Source: Dehalobacter sp. 12DCB1 (GTDB lineage Bacteria; Bacillota; Desulfitobacteriia; Desulfitobacteriales; Syntrophobotulaceae). Taken from it: a stretch of DNA of 64,000 bases. The notes beneath the pieces are model-generated. The model did not search any database and had not been told where the DNA came from. It was given only the letters and a program-made list of their open reading frames with translations. The translations under genes were made by a program, and so were the position numbers. Below are positions 9,243 through 17,286 of this stretch, in pieces (the first letter of the stretch is position 1; each line of letters begins with the position of its first letter). The stretch covers positions 248,001-312,000 of the forward strand of contig NZ_POSF01000002.1 of the NCBI RefSeq assembly GCF_004343605.1. The letters are read 5' to 3'.

Positions 9243-9371
9243 TACAATGTTCTCAAATTCCCTGCTCAAATTATTCATACAAGCTTGATTACCCGCAATG
9301 AGTCTGGGGGCAAACCCGGGAGTTTAACGCAATCGTCTATTTGAGTATTTATTTCAGGAACGTTGTACTAG
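9239..9371. repeat. Repeat element copy 1 (short form) with terminal inverted repeats
   Basis: The ends form an inverted repeat: CTAGTACAATGTTC at 9239 matches the complement of GAACGTTGTACTAG ending at 9371, with one T-G mismatch. A CTCAAAT/ATTTGAG pair lies further in. Body sequence matches the copy at 27912-28130 almost base for base on both flanks. Where that copy carries a roughly 100-base module, this one has only GGGGGCAAACCCGGG. The left end overlaps the stop codon of the CheA-like kinase and the right end is about 20 bases before the next gene. It could be a MITE-like element or a structured leader. Confidence 0.75.
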
Positions 9372-9390
9372 TTACAATCGAGGAGGGAAA

Positions 9391-9756
9391 ATGGCTAAGG
9401 TATTAATCGTTGATGACTCTGCAATTATGAGGAGAAATTTAGCTGCCATCATGGGGAGAGGCGGGCATGAAGTCATAGGCGAAGCGCTCAATGGCATGCA
9501 GGCCCTGGCTGAATATGGGAATTTGCATCCGGATATTGTGACCATGGATATTACGATGCCTCTATCAGACGGTATCGAGGCGCTTGGTAAACTGCTCGGT
9601 AGGTATCCTGATGCTAGGGTGGTTATGATAAGCGCAATTAACCAAAAAGACAGGGTCTTCGAGGCAATTAAATTGGGCGCCAAGAATTACATTATTAAAC
9701 CCTTTGAAGAAGACAAGGTAATCAATATCATAAACCAGGTCCTGGGTTTAAAATAA
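9391..9756 (+). CDS. CheY-like single-domain response regulator
   Basis: This 121-aa receiver domain stands alone without an output domain. It has the acidic pair Asp8/Asp9, the phospho-acceptor Asp53 in TMDITMP, Ser81 in the switch position and Lys103 in IIKPFEE. It follows the CheA-like kinase in the same direction and is the obvious phosphotransfer partner. Like CheY or Spo0F it would pass the signal by protein contact, or act as a phosphate sink. The start ATG has GAGGAGGG 4-10 bases upstream. The two genes are separated only by a 133-bp repeat element, so they may still be co-transcribed. Confidence 0.93.
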   Translation: MAKVLIVDDSAIMRRNLAAIMGRGGHEVIGEALNGMQALAEYGNLHPDIVTMDITMPLSDGIEALGKLLGRYPDARVVMISAINQKDRVFEAIKLGAKNYIIKPFEEDKVINIINQVLGLK

Positions 9757-9847
9757 TCGTTATCCGTGTGAATCAAAGATGATGTAAGGCCGATGAAGAG
9801 AGGGGGTTCTCTTTGTTAGTCTTCTTGTTAGGGTAATATAAATGATA

Positions 9848-9876
9848 TTTACAACAAACAACCCGGATAGTATAAT
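9848..9876 (+). promoter_or_regulatory. Promoter for citrate synthase gene
   Basis: TTTACA (9848-9853), a 17-base spacer and TATAAT (9871-9876) form a near-consensus vegetative promoter about 90 bases before the gene. Confidence 0.7.
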
Positions 9877-9968
9877 AAAGTTGTTTGAAAAAACGGCCAC
9901 ATCCTATTTTAAGGATAATAAAGCAAATAAGGTGATGAGACAGGATTAACTAAGAATCGGAGGAGAAA

Positions 9969-11333
9969 ATGACGAGCAATAAAAAGGAAACAATTGATTC
10001 TTTTACACATAAGTACAGCAAGATCTGTCAGGAAAACAGCTGGATTGATCCAAGCCTCTATAATGCGTATGGCGTAAAACGCGGCTTAAGAGATAAGAAC
10101 GGGGAAGGGGTGCTTGCCGGGTTAACCAATATCTCTTTAATCAAGTCTCATGACGAAATTGATGGAAAGCGGATTCCCTGTGACGGAAAACTTCTTTACC
10201 GGGGATACAATATCACCGATTTGGTCAAAGGGTTTGCATATAATCAGCAATATGGCTTTGAAGAAACAACGTATCTGCTTCTGTTCGGATCACTGCCTAA
10301 TGAGGAACAATTGGCCCACTTCAAAGACATTTTAGTGGAAAGCAGAAATCTGCCTAAAAATTTTGTGCGTGATGTCATTATGAAAGCACCGAGCAGAGAC
10401 ATCATGAATTCTCTGACGAAGAGTGTTCTTACCCTGGCATCCTATGATGAGACCATAGACGATGTGTCTTTAGATAATGTTTTACGGCAATGTCTGATGT
10501 TGATCAGCATTTTTCCGATGCTGTGCGTGTACGGGTATCATGCCTACAATCATTATGAATGCAACGAAAGCTTCTATATCCACAGACCGGATGACCAGCT
10601 CTCCACAGCTCAAAATATTCTAAAAATGTTAAGACCGGATAAACAATTTACAGAACTTGAGGCCAAGGTGCTTGATATCGCGCTTGTGCTGCATATGGAA
10701 CACGGCGGGGGAAATAATTCCACGTTTACGACCAGGGTCGTTTCTTCTTCCGGTTCGGATACGTATTCCGTTATTGCGGCGGCCTTATCCTCTCTGAAAG
10801 GGCCAAAACATGGCGGAGCAAATATCAAAGTTGTTGAGATGGTAGCTGATATCAAATCCCACGTTGCCAACCTTAGGGATGAAGAAGAGATCAAAAGCTA
10901 CTTAACGAAGATTTTAAACAAGGAAGCGTTTGACCGGAGAGGTCTTATCTATGGGATGGGACACGCTGTCTATTCCATTTCCGACCCAAGGGCACAGATC
11001 TTCAAAGGCTTTGTTGAGAAGCTGGCAGATGACAGAGGCCGAAGAAGTGATTTTGAATTATATGCGATGATTGAGAGACTCGCTCCTCGGGTCATCGCTG
11101 AGGAACGGAAAATCTATAAAGGTGTCAGTGCCAATGTGGATTTTTATAGCGGCTTTGTTTATAGCATGCTGGATATCCCGCTGGAACTGTATACGCCGCT
11201 GTTTGCAATGGCCAGAATCGTCGGGTGGAGTGCCCACCGTTTAGAAGAACTGGTCAATGCAGACAAGATTATCAGACCGGCCTATGAAAGTCCCCTTATG
11301 GATAAGGATTATAGGGTGATGCAGGAACGGTAA
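9969..11333 (+). CDS. gltA: Citrate (or 2-methylcitrate) synthase
   Basis: The enzyme condenses acetyl-CoA (or propionyl-CoA) with oxaloacetate. The 454-aa chain has the two active-site histidines in MEHGGGNNST (His245) and GMGHAVY (His332), and the catalytic Asp391 in NVDFYSG. That fits the Si-type citrate synthase fold. In anaerobic Clostridia it usually feeds an incomplete, biosynthetic TCA pathway towards glutamate. The start ATG has CGGAGGAG just upstream, and a near-consensus promoter lies at 9848-9876. No aconitase or isocitrate dehydrogenase gene is adjacent. Citrate and 2-methylcitrate activity cannot be separated from sequence alone. Confidence 0.9.
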   Translation: MTSNKKETIDSFTHKYSKICQENSWIDPSLYNAYGVKRGLRDKNGEGVLAGLTNISLIKSHDEIDGKRIPCDGKLLYRGYNITDLVKGFAYNQQYGFEETTYLLLFGSLPNEEQLAHFKDILVESRNLPKNFVRDVIMKAPSRDIMNSLTKSVLTLASYDETIDDVSLDNVLRQCLMLISIFPMLCVYGYHAYNHYECNESFYIHRPDDQLSTAQNILKMLRPDKQFTELEAKVLDIALVLHMEHGGGNNSTFTTRVVSSSGSDTYSVIAAALSSLKGPKHGGANIKVVEMVADIKSHVANLRDEEEIKSYLTKILNKEAFDRRGLIYGMGHAVYSISDPRAQIFKGFVEKLADDRGRRSDFELYAMIERLAPRVIAEERKIYKGVSANVDFYSGFVYSMLDIPLELYTPLFAMARIVGWSAHRLEELVNADKIIRPAYESPLMDKDYRVMQER

Positions 11334-11398
11334 ACCCTTCTTGATTTGCTATAGCTGGTTCTTCCAGGAATAAATTTTTAGAGTGTCGTTATTCTTTT

Positions 11399-11424
11399 GA
11401 AACCTCTTGTCAGCAAGGGGTTTC
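11399..11424 (+). terminator. Hairpin terminator after gltA
   Basis: An 11-bp stem with one T-G pair (11399-11409 and 11414-11424) and a tight 4-base loop ends in TTTC. The following T run is short. Confidence 0.6.
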
Positions 11425-11559
11425 TTGCTACGCTATGATAAGTTTTAGGATACGATGATTAGTTTCTGCATGTGTTTATGATACGAACTTGAATTTTTGC
11501 GGTATAATTGAGCTGTTAAAAAAACGGATCTGATTGCATTGGAAGGAGACAGTGTACAA

Positions 11560-12195
11560 TTGCGGCTAAGGAGAAAACGGAGCGCAAAGCCCGAACTGGA
11601 GAAAGACTCCAAAACCATTTTGGCCCCTGCGGAACGCAAAGGGAAGTGGGATGAAGTATTTAAGAATAACGGTCCGGTTCATTTGGAATTGGGCTGTGGA
11701 CGGGGGAATTTTATCACATCACTTGCAGGCAAAACTAAATATATCAATTATATTGCGATTGATTCCTACCCGGAAGTGCTGGTCTGCGTGTTGAGAAAAC
11801 TTAATCAAAGCAGGCTGCATAACGTCAGGTTGGTTTCGATGCGCATTGAAGACACCGACAGTATTTTTGGACACGATGAAATTGACAAAATCTACATTAA
11901 TTTTTGCAATCCATGGCCCAGCAAGCGACATCATAAACGCAGACTGACGCATCCTAACTTTCTAAGGAAGTACCAGATCTTTTTAAAGAAAGGATCGGAG
12001 GTTTGGTTCAAAACGGACGACGAACCGCTTTTTGAAGATAGCCTACAGTATTTTCAGGAGACAGGTTTTCAGGAATTATACCGGACGTACGATTTGCATC
12101 AAAGTGGTTTTGAAGAAAATATCATGACCGAATACGAAGCAAAATTTACAGACCAGGGAATCAAAATTAAGTTTGCCGTCTTTAAGTATGAATAG
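11560..12195 (+). CDS. trmB: tRNA (guanine-N7-)-methyltransferase
   Basis: This enzyme makes m7G46 in the variable loop of tRNAs using S-adenosylmethionine. The protein is about 211 aa. The SAM-binding motif LELGCGRGNF sits near residues 42-51, and the FCNPWPSKRHHKRRL segment is the family hallmark for tRNA contact and catalysis. The open frame begins at a TTG at 11539. TTG 11560 is preferred because GGAGAC lies about 10 bases before it and the resulting N-terminus, M-R-L-R-R-K-R, matches the usual start of the family. The stop codon overlaps the start of the downstream helicase gene (ATGAATAG), so the two are translationally coupled. Confidence 0.92.
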   Translation: MRLRRKRSAKPELEKDSKTILAPAERKGKWDEVFKNNGPVHLELGCGRGNFITSLAGKTKYINYIAIDSYPEVLVCVLRKLNQSRLHNVRLVSMRIEDTDSIFGHDEIDKIYINFCNPWPSKRHHKRRLTHPNFLRKYQIFLKKGSEVWFKTDDEPLFEDSLQYFQETGFQELYRTYDLHQSGFEENIMTEYEAKFTDQGIKIKFAVFKYE

Positions 12196-14584
12196 AACCA
12201 TGATTAAGCTTCCAATTAGACAGCTGGTTGAATTAATAATGCGCTGCGGCGACATTGACAGTAGGTATGCTTCCCGGGACAGGATGGCGGAAGGGTCCAA
12301 AGCGCACCGGGTCCTGCAGAAGCGAAATCGTGAAATCTATGAGGACTATCGAAGCGAAGTTCCGCTTTCTGAAGGGTATTGTTACAATGGTATTGATTAT
12401 ACCCTGGAGGGCCGCGCTGACGGCATTTTCAGCTGCGAAGACCGGACGGTTATTGAAGAGATAAAAACTACGGTGCTGCCCTTGGATTCTATCGACAAAG
12501 ATTTCAGCAGTGCTCACTGGGCGCAGGCCAAATGCTATGCGTACATTTATGCTGTCCAGAACGGTCTGCCGGAGGCAGCAGTCCAATTGACATATTTCAA
12601 TCTGGAGACCAATGAAACCAAACAATGGCTCAATTTCTTTTCAACCAGTAAACTGACAGAATTTGTCGGTTGCCTTATTCAACAGTATTCGGTCTGGGCA
12701 AGCTTTTCTATCGAATGGGCAGAGATCCGGAACCTTTCGATCAAGACACTTCAGTTTCCTTTTCCGGGCTACCGCAAAGGGCAGCGGGAGCTAGCCGTAC
12801 ACGCCTACAGGGTCATAGCCGGCCGAAAAAAGCTGTTTGTGCAGGCCCCGACAGGAACCGGAAAAACCATTTCGGTGCTGTTTCCAGCCATCAAAGCGAT
12901 GGGAGAAGCCAAAACGACAAAAATATTCTACCTTACTGCCAAAACGATAACGCGTCAAGTTGCGGAGGAAGCTTTTGAGAAAATGCGTCAAGGCGGCCTA
13001 AAAATGAAGACGCTGACACTGACCGCCAAAGAAAAAATCTGTTTTTGTGAAAAGTCGGTCTGTCATCCCGAGTATTGTAAGTATGCCAAAGGACATTACG
13101 ACCGAATTAATGCTGCTATTTTAGATGCGGTCAAAGAATCTGATGATTTATCCAGAAGTGTAATTGAGAAATATGCTCAGAAGCATACAGTCTGTCCGTT
13201 TGAACTTTCCCTGGATCTTTCGCTTTTGGCGGACTGCGTCATTTGTGACTACAACTATGTTTTTGATCCGAGAGCACACCTCAGACGCTTTTTTGCAGAC
13301 AACAGCGGCGATTATGTGTTTCTGATCGATGAAGCTCACAACCTTGTGGACAGAGCGCGGGAAATGTTCTCAGAAAAGCTTGATAAAACTGCTTTTTGCC
13401 AGATAAAAAAAGCGTATAAGGGCAGAAATAAAGCGCTGGATAAAACCCTGAACCGCATCAATAAAAAGATGATTGACTTGCGTCATCAATGTGGGGAGCA
13501 GGGCTATCTGATTACGACAGGAATGCCCGCGGATTTCCAGGGCCTTCTTCAGCAATACGCCGGAACCTGTGAATTGATGCTTAAGGAAAACAGAAATTTA
13601 AGCGAGGATAGTGCTTTTATCCAACTTTATTTTGATGTGCTTGGTTTTACAACAATCGCTGAATTTTACGATGAAAGATACGTTACTTTTGTAGAAACTA
13701 AGCGGGATGAGGTAACCGTGAAGCTATTTTGTCTTGACCCATCGTTTCTACTGGGTGAGGCGTTGAAGAGAGGCAGTTCGGCGGTGATGTTTTCAGCGAC
13801 GCTTTCCCCGCTGGAATATTTTCGGGAGGTACTTGGCGGATCTGAAGAAGACCATATTCTCTCTCTCGATTCCCCGTTTGATCATCGGAAACTTTGTGTG
13901 CTAACGGCTGACTCTATTTCGACCAAGTATAAAGAAAGAGAACAAAGCGTTCACCAGATTACCCGGATGATTGGTTCTTTTGTCGCTCAGAAAACGGGAA
14001 ATTATATTGTCTATTTTCCATCATATAAATATATGAACGATGTTTTTGCCAAGTTTGTCTTGGTCTACCCCGATATCCCCGCTGTGGCCCAGGAAGCTTC
14101 CATGTCGGAAGAAGAGCGGGAACGCTTCCTGCTAAGTTTCAAAGAGAATCCTGAGAAAGCCTATGTCGCTTTTTGCGTACTCGGCGGAATATTTTCCGAA
14201 GGTATTGATCTAAAGGGGAGCAGACTGATAGGTACGGCGATTGTAAGCGTGGGACTGCCCCAGCTAAGTGTTCAGCAAAATATCATTCGGGATTACTTTA
14301 ATAGCAAAAACGGTCTCGGCTATGAATATGCGTATATGTATCCAGGGATGAACAAGGTGATGCAGGCTGCCGGCAGGGTGATCCGCAGCGAAAGCGATGT
14401 TGGTGCCGTATTGCTCATTGACGAGCGGTACAGCCAAAAGAAATATGTCAAGCTGTTTCCAAAACACTGGATGCGGCGCAGAAACATTAAAGACAGCAAG
14501 TCTCTTAAGAAAAACCTAGAATTTTTCTGGCAGACAGGCAGTAGAGACAATCCCCAAAAAAACGAGAAAGAATGTGAGAATTAA
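12188..14584 (+). CDS. Cas4/RecB-like nuclease fused to DinG/XPD-type helicase
   Basis: This is an ATP-dependent DNA helicase of about 798 aa with an N-terminal nuclease-like region. The N-terminal 150 residues show a PD-(D/E)XK pattern: G-R-A-D-G followed by IEEIKTT. The helicase part has Walker A APTGTGKT (220-227), a cluster of Cys between motifs (CFC, VCHPEYC, VCPFE) expected to hold a 4Fe-4S cluster as in XPD and DinG, the DEAH box at 381-384, and motif VI-like QAAGRVIRS near the C-terminus. Such proteins act in DNA repair or resolution of structures. The frame opens at TTG 12173, but ATG 12188 overlaps the trmB stop by 8 bases and is the likelier start. It ends at a clear terminator. 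Confidence 0.88.
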   Translation: MNRTMIKLPIRQLVELIMRCGDIDSRYASRDRMAEGSKAHRVLQKRNREIYEDYRSEVPLSEGYCYNGIDYTLEGRADGIFSCEDRTVIEEIKTTVLPLDSIDKDFSSAHWAQAKCYAYIYAVQNGLPEAAVQLTYFNLETNETKQWLNFFSTSKLTEFVGCLIQQYSVWASFSIEWAEIRNLSIKTLQFPFPGYRKGQRELAVHAYRVIAGRKKLFVQAPTGTGKTISVLFPAIKAMGEAKTTKIFYLTAKTITRQVAEEAFEKMRQGGLKMKTLTLTAKEKICFCEKSVCHPEYCKYAKGHYDRINAAILDAVKESDDLSRSVIEKYAQKHTVCPFELSLDLSLLADCVICDYNYVFDPRAHLRRFFADNSGDYVFLIDEAHNLVDRAREMFSEKLDKTAFCQIKKAYKGRNKALDKTLNRINKKMIDLRHQCGEQGYLITTGMPADFQGLLQQYAGTCELMLKENRNLSEDSAFIQLYFDVLGFTTIAEFYDERYVTFVETKRDEVTVKLFCLDPSFLLGEALKRGSSAVMFSATLSPLEYFREVLGGSEEDHILSLDSPFDHRKLCVLTADSISTKYKEREQSVHQITRMIGSFVAQKTGNYIVYFPSYKYMNDVFAKFVLVYPDIPAVAQEASMSEEERERFLLSFKENPEKAYVAFCVLGGIFSEGIDLKGSRLIGTAIVSVGLPQLSVQQNIIRDYFNSKNGLGYEYAYMYPGMNKVMQAAGRVIRSESDVGAVLLIDERYSQKKYVKLFPKHWMRRRNIKDSKSLKKNLEFFWQTGSRDNPQKNEKECEN

Positions 14585-14599
14585 ATAAAACATAACAAG

Positions 14600-14630
14600 A
14601 TGCCTCAGAATAACCGGAGGCATTTTTTTT
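14600..14630 (+). terminator. Intrinsic terminator after the helicase gene
   Basis: A perfect 7-bp ATGCCTC/GAGGCAT stem (14600-14606, 14617-14623) is followed by eight or more T residues. Confidence 0.9.
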
Positions 14631-14636
14631 GTAAAA

Positions 14637-14675
14637 TTTACACAATCGTTACAATTACGCAAAGTCTACGCAATA
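14637..14675 (+). promoter_or_regulatory. Pho-box-like repeats upstream of pstS
   Basis: Hexamers TTTACA (14637), GTTACA (14648), GCAAAG (14659) and GCAATA (14670) start exactly 11 bases apart, the spacing expected for tandem binding of an OmpR/PhoB-class regulator. The first three units recur almost unchanged before pstC at 19230-19257. The obvious regulator is the phoP product encoded at 16585. Confidence 0.65.
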
Positions 14676-14736
14676 ATAAATTGTTATTGTTTATATAGAA
14701 AAATTTTTAACATTCAAATGAGAGGGAGATATTAAA

Positions 14737-15573
14737 ATGAAAAAACGGTTAGCCATTGTTTTGATTGGTGTTCTGGCTTTAGCCTTTAGCGGTTGTGGAA
14801 GCAATGAAAGTTCTTCCCAGTCCAACGGACAGCAAGCACAAACTGAGTCCGCGGAGATCACCATTGCAGGATCCACATCGGTTCAGCCAATTTCTGAGGC
14901 CTTAGCTGAAGCATTCATGGCGAAGAATCCAAATATCAAAGTGAACGTTCAGGGGGGCGGTTCCGGAGCCGGGATCAAAGCTGCCCAGGAAGGGACTGCA
15001 AATATTGGCTCTTCATCTCGTGAACTGAAAAGCGAGGAGAAGGGGTTAACGGAGACAGTGATCTGTAAAGACGGAATTGCTATCGTCGTCAATGCCCAAA
15101 ATGCAGTCACAGACTTAAACCTTGAGCAGATTAAAGGGATTTATAGCGGCAAAATTACGAACTGGAAAAAAGTCGGCGGAGCAGATCAGACCATTAATGT
15201 TGTGACCAGAGAAGCCGGATCCGGAACACGCGGAGCGTTTGAAGAACTGGTCATGGGCAAAGATACTGTGATTATTGACAAAGCTATTGTTCAGAATTCC
15301 ACGGGCGCTGCTAGAGCGGCAGTCACCGGTGATGCCAATGCGATTGCTTATATTTCGATGGCAAGTCTTGATGACACGGTAAAAGCAGTGACAGTAGAAG
15401 GCGTTAAGGCCAGTGCGGAAAATATCCTGAATGACACGTATAAAGTTCAGCGGCCGTTTCTCTATCTGACCAAAGAAGCGCCTGCAGGTGCGGTCAAGAC
15501 CTATATTGACTTTGTCATGTCGAATGAAGGACAAAGCATCATTGAGAAGGAAGGTCTCGTACTGATTAAATAA
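14737..15573 (+). CDS. pstS: Phosphate ABC transporter substrate-binding lipoprotein
   Basis: This is the high-affinity phosphate-binding lipoprotein of the PstSCAB importer. The signal peptide ends in a lipobox with Cys20 (A-F-S-G-C). The mature protein has the PstS hallmarks: AGSTSVQPISEALAEAF, the Gly-rich QGGGSGAGI, IGSSSRELK, and TREAGSGTRGAFEEL, which together form the phosphate site. Length (278 aa) is typical of Firmicutes. The ribosome site is GAGAGGGAG. It is transcribed from its own Pho-box promoter and is separated from pstCAB by arsC and phoPR. A perfect 12-bp hairpin follows the gene and may set the ratio of pstS to downstream transcripts. Confidence 0.95.
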   Translation: MKKRLAIVLIGVLALAFSGCGSNESSSQSNGQQAQTESAEITIAGSTSVQPISEALAEAFMAKNPNIKVNVQGGGSGAGIKAAQEGTANIGSSSRELKSEEKGLTETVICKDGIAIVVNAQNAVTDLNLEQIKGIYSGKITNWKKVGGADQTINVVTREAGSGTRGAFEELVMGKDTVIIDKAIVQNSTGAARAAVTGDANAIAYISMASLDDTVKAVTVEGVKASAENILNDTYKVQRPFLYLTKEAPAGAVKTYIDFVMSNEGQSIIEKEGLVLIK

Positions 15574-15650
15574 ACCCGAGATTCGTTCAACGTAACAGCT
15601 GCATCCGTGCAATAAGAGCAGTAGATGCTCAATATAAATGAAGATAATTT

Positions 15651-15686
15651 GGTCAAACAGGGATGATTAGTTCACCCTGTTTGACC
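15651..15686 (+). terminator. Long hairpin between pstS and arsC
   Basis: A perfect 12-bp inverted repeat (15651-15662 with 15675-15686) has a 12-base loop but no T run. It may be a processing or 3'-stabilising hairpin, or an attenuator, rather than a full terminator. Confidence 0.5.
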
Positions 15687-15726
15687 CAGTTAAACGTGTA
15701 ACCCGAGAATTTTTCTATTCGTACTC

Positions 15727-15741
15727 ATCGTGTTGCACGAT
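15727..15741. promoter_or_regulatory. Palindrome upstream of arsC, possible operator
   Basis: ATCGTG-TTG-CACGAT is a perfect 6-bp palindrome about 80 bases before arsC. Its position suits an ArsR-type or other dimeric repressor, but no arsR gene is present in the window. This is only a candidate. Confidence 0.25.
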
Positions 15742-15820
15742 ACGATCGTCATATTGCTTAAAAAATATTTTTGATAAAAAATGGGCTTGCCAATGAGATT
15801 AAAATTAGGGGATTATACTG

Positions 15821-16237
15821 ATGAAAAAAGCAAAAGTTGCATTTATATGCGTTCATAACGCATGCCGTTCTCAAATGGCGGAGGCAATATCAAAGTTTCT
15901 GGCTTCGGAAGTTTTTGAAGCTTACTCTGCAGGAACAGAAATAAAGCCTACGATTAATCAAGATGCCATACGGATTATCAAGCAATTATATAACGTTGAT
16001 ATGGAAAAAGAACAGTATTCAAAGCTGATTTCAGATATCCCGCAGATGGATATTGTGATAACCATGGGATGTAATGTAAATTGTCCCTATATACCATGTA
16101 AATATAGGGAAGACTGGGGGCTCGAAGATCCGACCGGAAAAAGTGATGAAACGTTTATTCAGACAGCAAAATTCATCGAGGATAAGGTCAGACAGCTAAA
16201 AGAAAAAATACATCAGGATGGCAGTGGAATAATGTAA
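15821..16237 (+). CDS. arsC: Arsenate reductase, LMW-phosphatase (thioredoxin-coupled) type
   Basis: The protein reduces arsenate to arsenite. It belongs to the low-molecular-weight phosphotyrosine-phosphatase fold. The P-loop is Cys10-x5-Arg16 in ICVHNACRS, followed by SAGTE. The redox pair lies in MGCNVNCPYIPC (Cys84, Cys88, and an extra Cys93), matching the three-Cys relay of the S. aureus ArsC class, then EDWGLEDPTGK. The length of 138 aa is normal. It lies between pstS and phoPR with no arsB/acr3 or arsR. The location suggests protection against arsenate that enters through the phosphate importer. The start ATG follows a GGGGATTATACTG stretch, which is a weak ribosome site. A protein-tyrosine phosphatase role is less likely given the redox Cys. 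Confidence 0.88.
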   Translation: MKKAKVAFICVHNACRSQMAEAISKFLASEVFEAYSAGTEIKPTINQDAIRIIKQLYNVDMEKEQYSKLISDIPQMDIVITMGCNVNCPYIPCKYREDWGLEDPTGKSDETFIQTAKFIEDKVRQLKEKIHQDGSGIM

Positions 16238-16584
16238 AGATGCTTTTCTAGTCTGTCTTAGAAGCCACTATTATCAAGGATTTGGTAAAAGGTTCCAAAT
16301 TCAGAAAATTCATTGCAACGTTGGGACTGTTTTATAAAAAATGGCTTAAATAAGCAAAGTCGCAATATATTAATCAAGGTGAATTTATAGCCCATTAAAA
16401 CCTGTTGGCTGGTATCATGCTGTCTTGCGGGATTTTGCGCCTTTACTAATACATGTTCTTTTCATAAAGATGAAATACCCTTTATACTGCTATATAATAT
16501 GAAATAAATATACTGTAAATATGGCTTATTCTTATTGATAAAATGTTTTAAATGCGAAACTGGTATATTTATTAGGAGGACGAT
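16238..16584. other. Intergenic region between arsC and phoP
   Basis: No convincing gene was found in these 347 bases. A short open frame (16252-16353) ends in a basic, aromatic run (LFYKKWLK) but has no normal start or ribosome site; it may be a gene remnant. The right half is very AT-rich and must hold the phoP promoter. No Pho-box-like repeat was found here. Confidence 0.5.
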
Positions 16585-17286
16585 ATGAGCAAAAGAATCT
16601 TGGTTGTGGAAGATGAAGAAGTGATTGCCCGCTTGATCAGTTATAATCTTCAAAAAGAAGGATTTGAAGTTCAGGTTTCAGGAGATGGACTTGAAGCACT
16701 GGGGAAAATTCGATCAGAAAAACCAGATCTGCTTATTCTCGATATTATGCTTCCTGGGATGGATGGCTATGAGATCTGCCAAACTGTCAGGAAAGAAGGC
16801 GGTTCTCTCCCTGTTATTATGTTATCGGCGAGAGATGAGGAGCTAGATAAGATTCTTGGTCTGGAACTTGGCGGGGATGATTATCTGACAAAACCATTCA
16901 GCCCGAGAGAGCTTGTGGCCCGGGTACGCGCTCTATTGCGGAGGACACAGACAAATCAAGCAGTACTTGACCGCGAGACTTTTTTGATCGACAGGCTAAT
17001 TGTTGATTTTTCCGGCCGGGAAATAAGCGTAGATGATCAGATTGTGCCGCTTACGCCAAAGGAGTTTGAACTGCTGGCGTATTTAATCCGACATCGAGGA
17101 AAAGTTGTAAGCCGAGACCAGTTGTTAGACAAAGTATGGAACTATGACTTTGCGGGTGATACTCGGATTGTTGATGTACATATCAGCAGGCTTCGGGAAA
17201 AAATTGAGACTGATCCAAAGAATCCATCCTATATCCAGACGGTTCGCGGGGTTGGATATAGGTTTAAGGAGCGAGGCTCATGTTAA
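16585..17286 (+). CDS. phoP: OmpR-family response regulator, PhoP/PhoB type
   Basis: This 233-aa two-domain regulator has a receiver with Asp53 in LILDIMLPG, acidic residues at 10-11 and Lys103 in LTKPFSP. A winged-helix DNA-binding domain follows, with the typical LTPKEFELLAYL, VSRDQLL and RIVDVHISRLREKI segments. Its position, 7 bases overlapping the downstream phoR-like kinase and between pstS and pstCAB, points to control of the phosphate regulon. It probably binds the 11-bp-spaced repeats before pstS and pstC. The ribosome site is TTAGGAGG. Among five response-regulator/kinase loci in this window, this is the one whose context identifies the signal. Confidence 0.9.
   Translation: MSKRILVVEDEEVIARLISYNLQKEGFEVQVSGDGLEALGKIRSEKPDLLILDIMLPGMDGYEICQTVRKEGGSLPVIMLSARDEELDKILGLELGGDDYLTKPFSPRELVARVRALLRRTQTNQAVLDRETFLIDRLIVDFSGREISVDDQIVPLTPKEFELLAYLIRHRGKVVSRDQLLDKVWNYDFAGDTRIVDVHISRLREKIETDPKNPSYIQTVRGVGYRFKERGSC

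Noticed and set aside
16252-16353. 33-codon open frame ending LFYKKWLK*
   Set aside because: It has no ATG/GTG and only a poor TTG with badly spaced AAGGA; it may be a remnant but cannot be called a gene.
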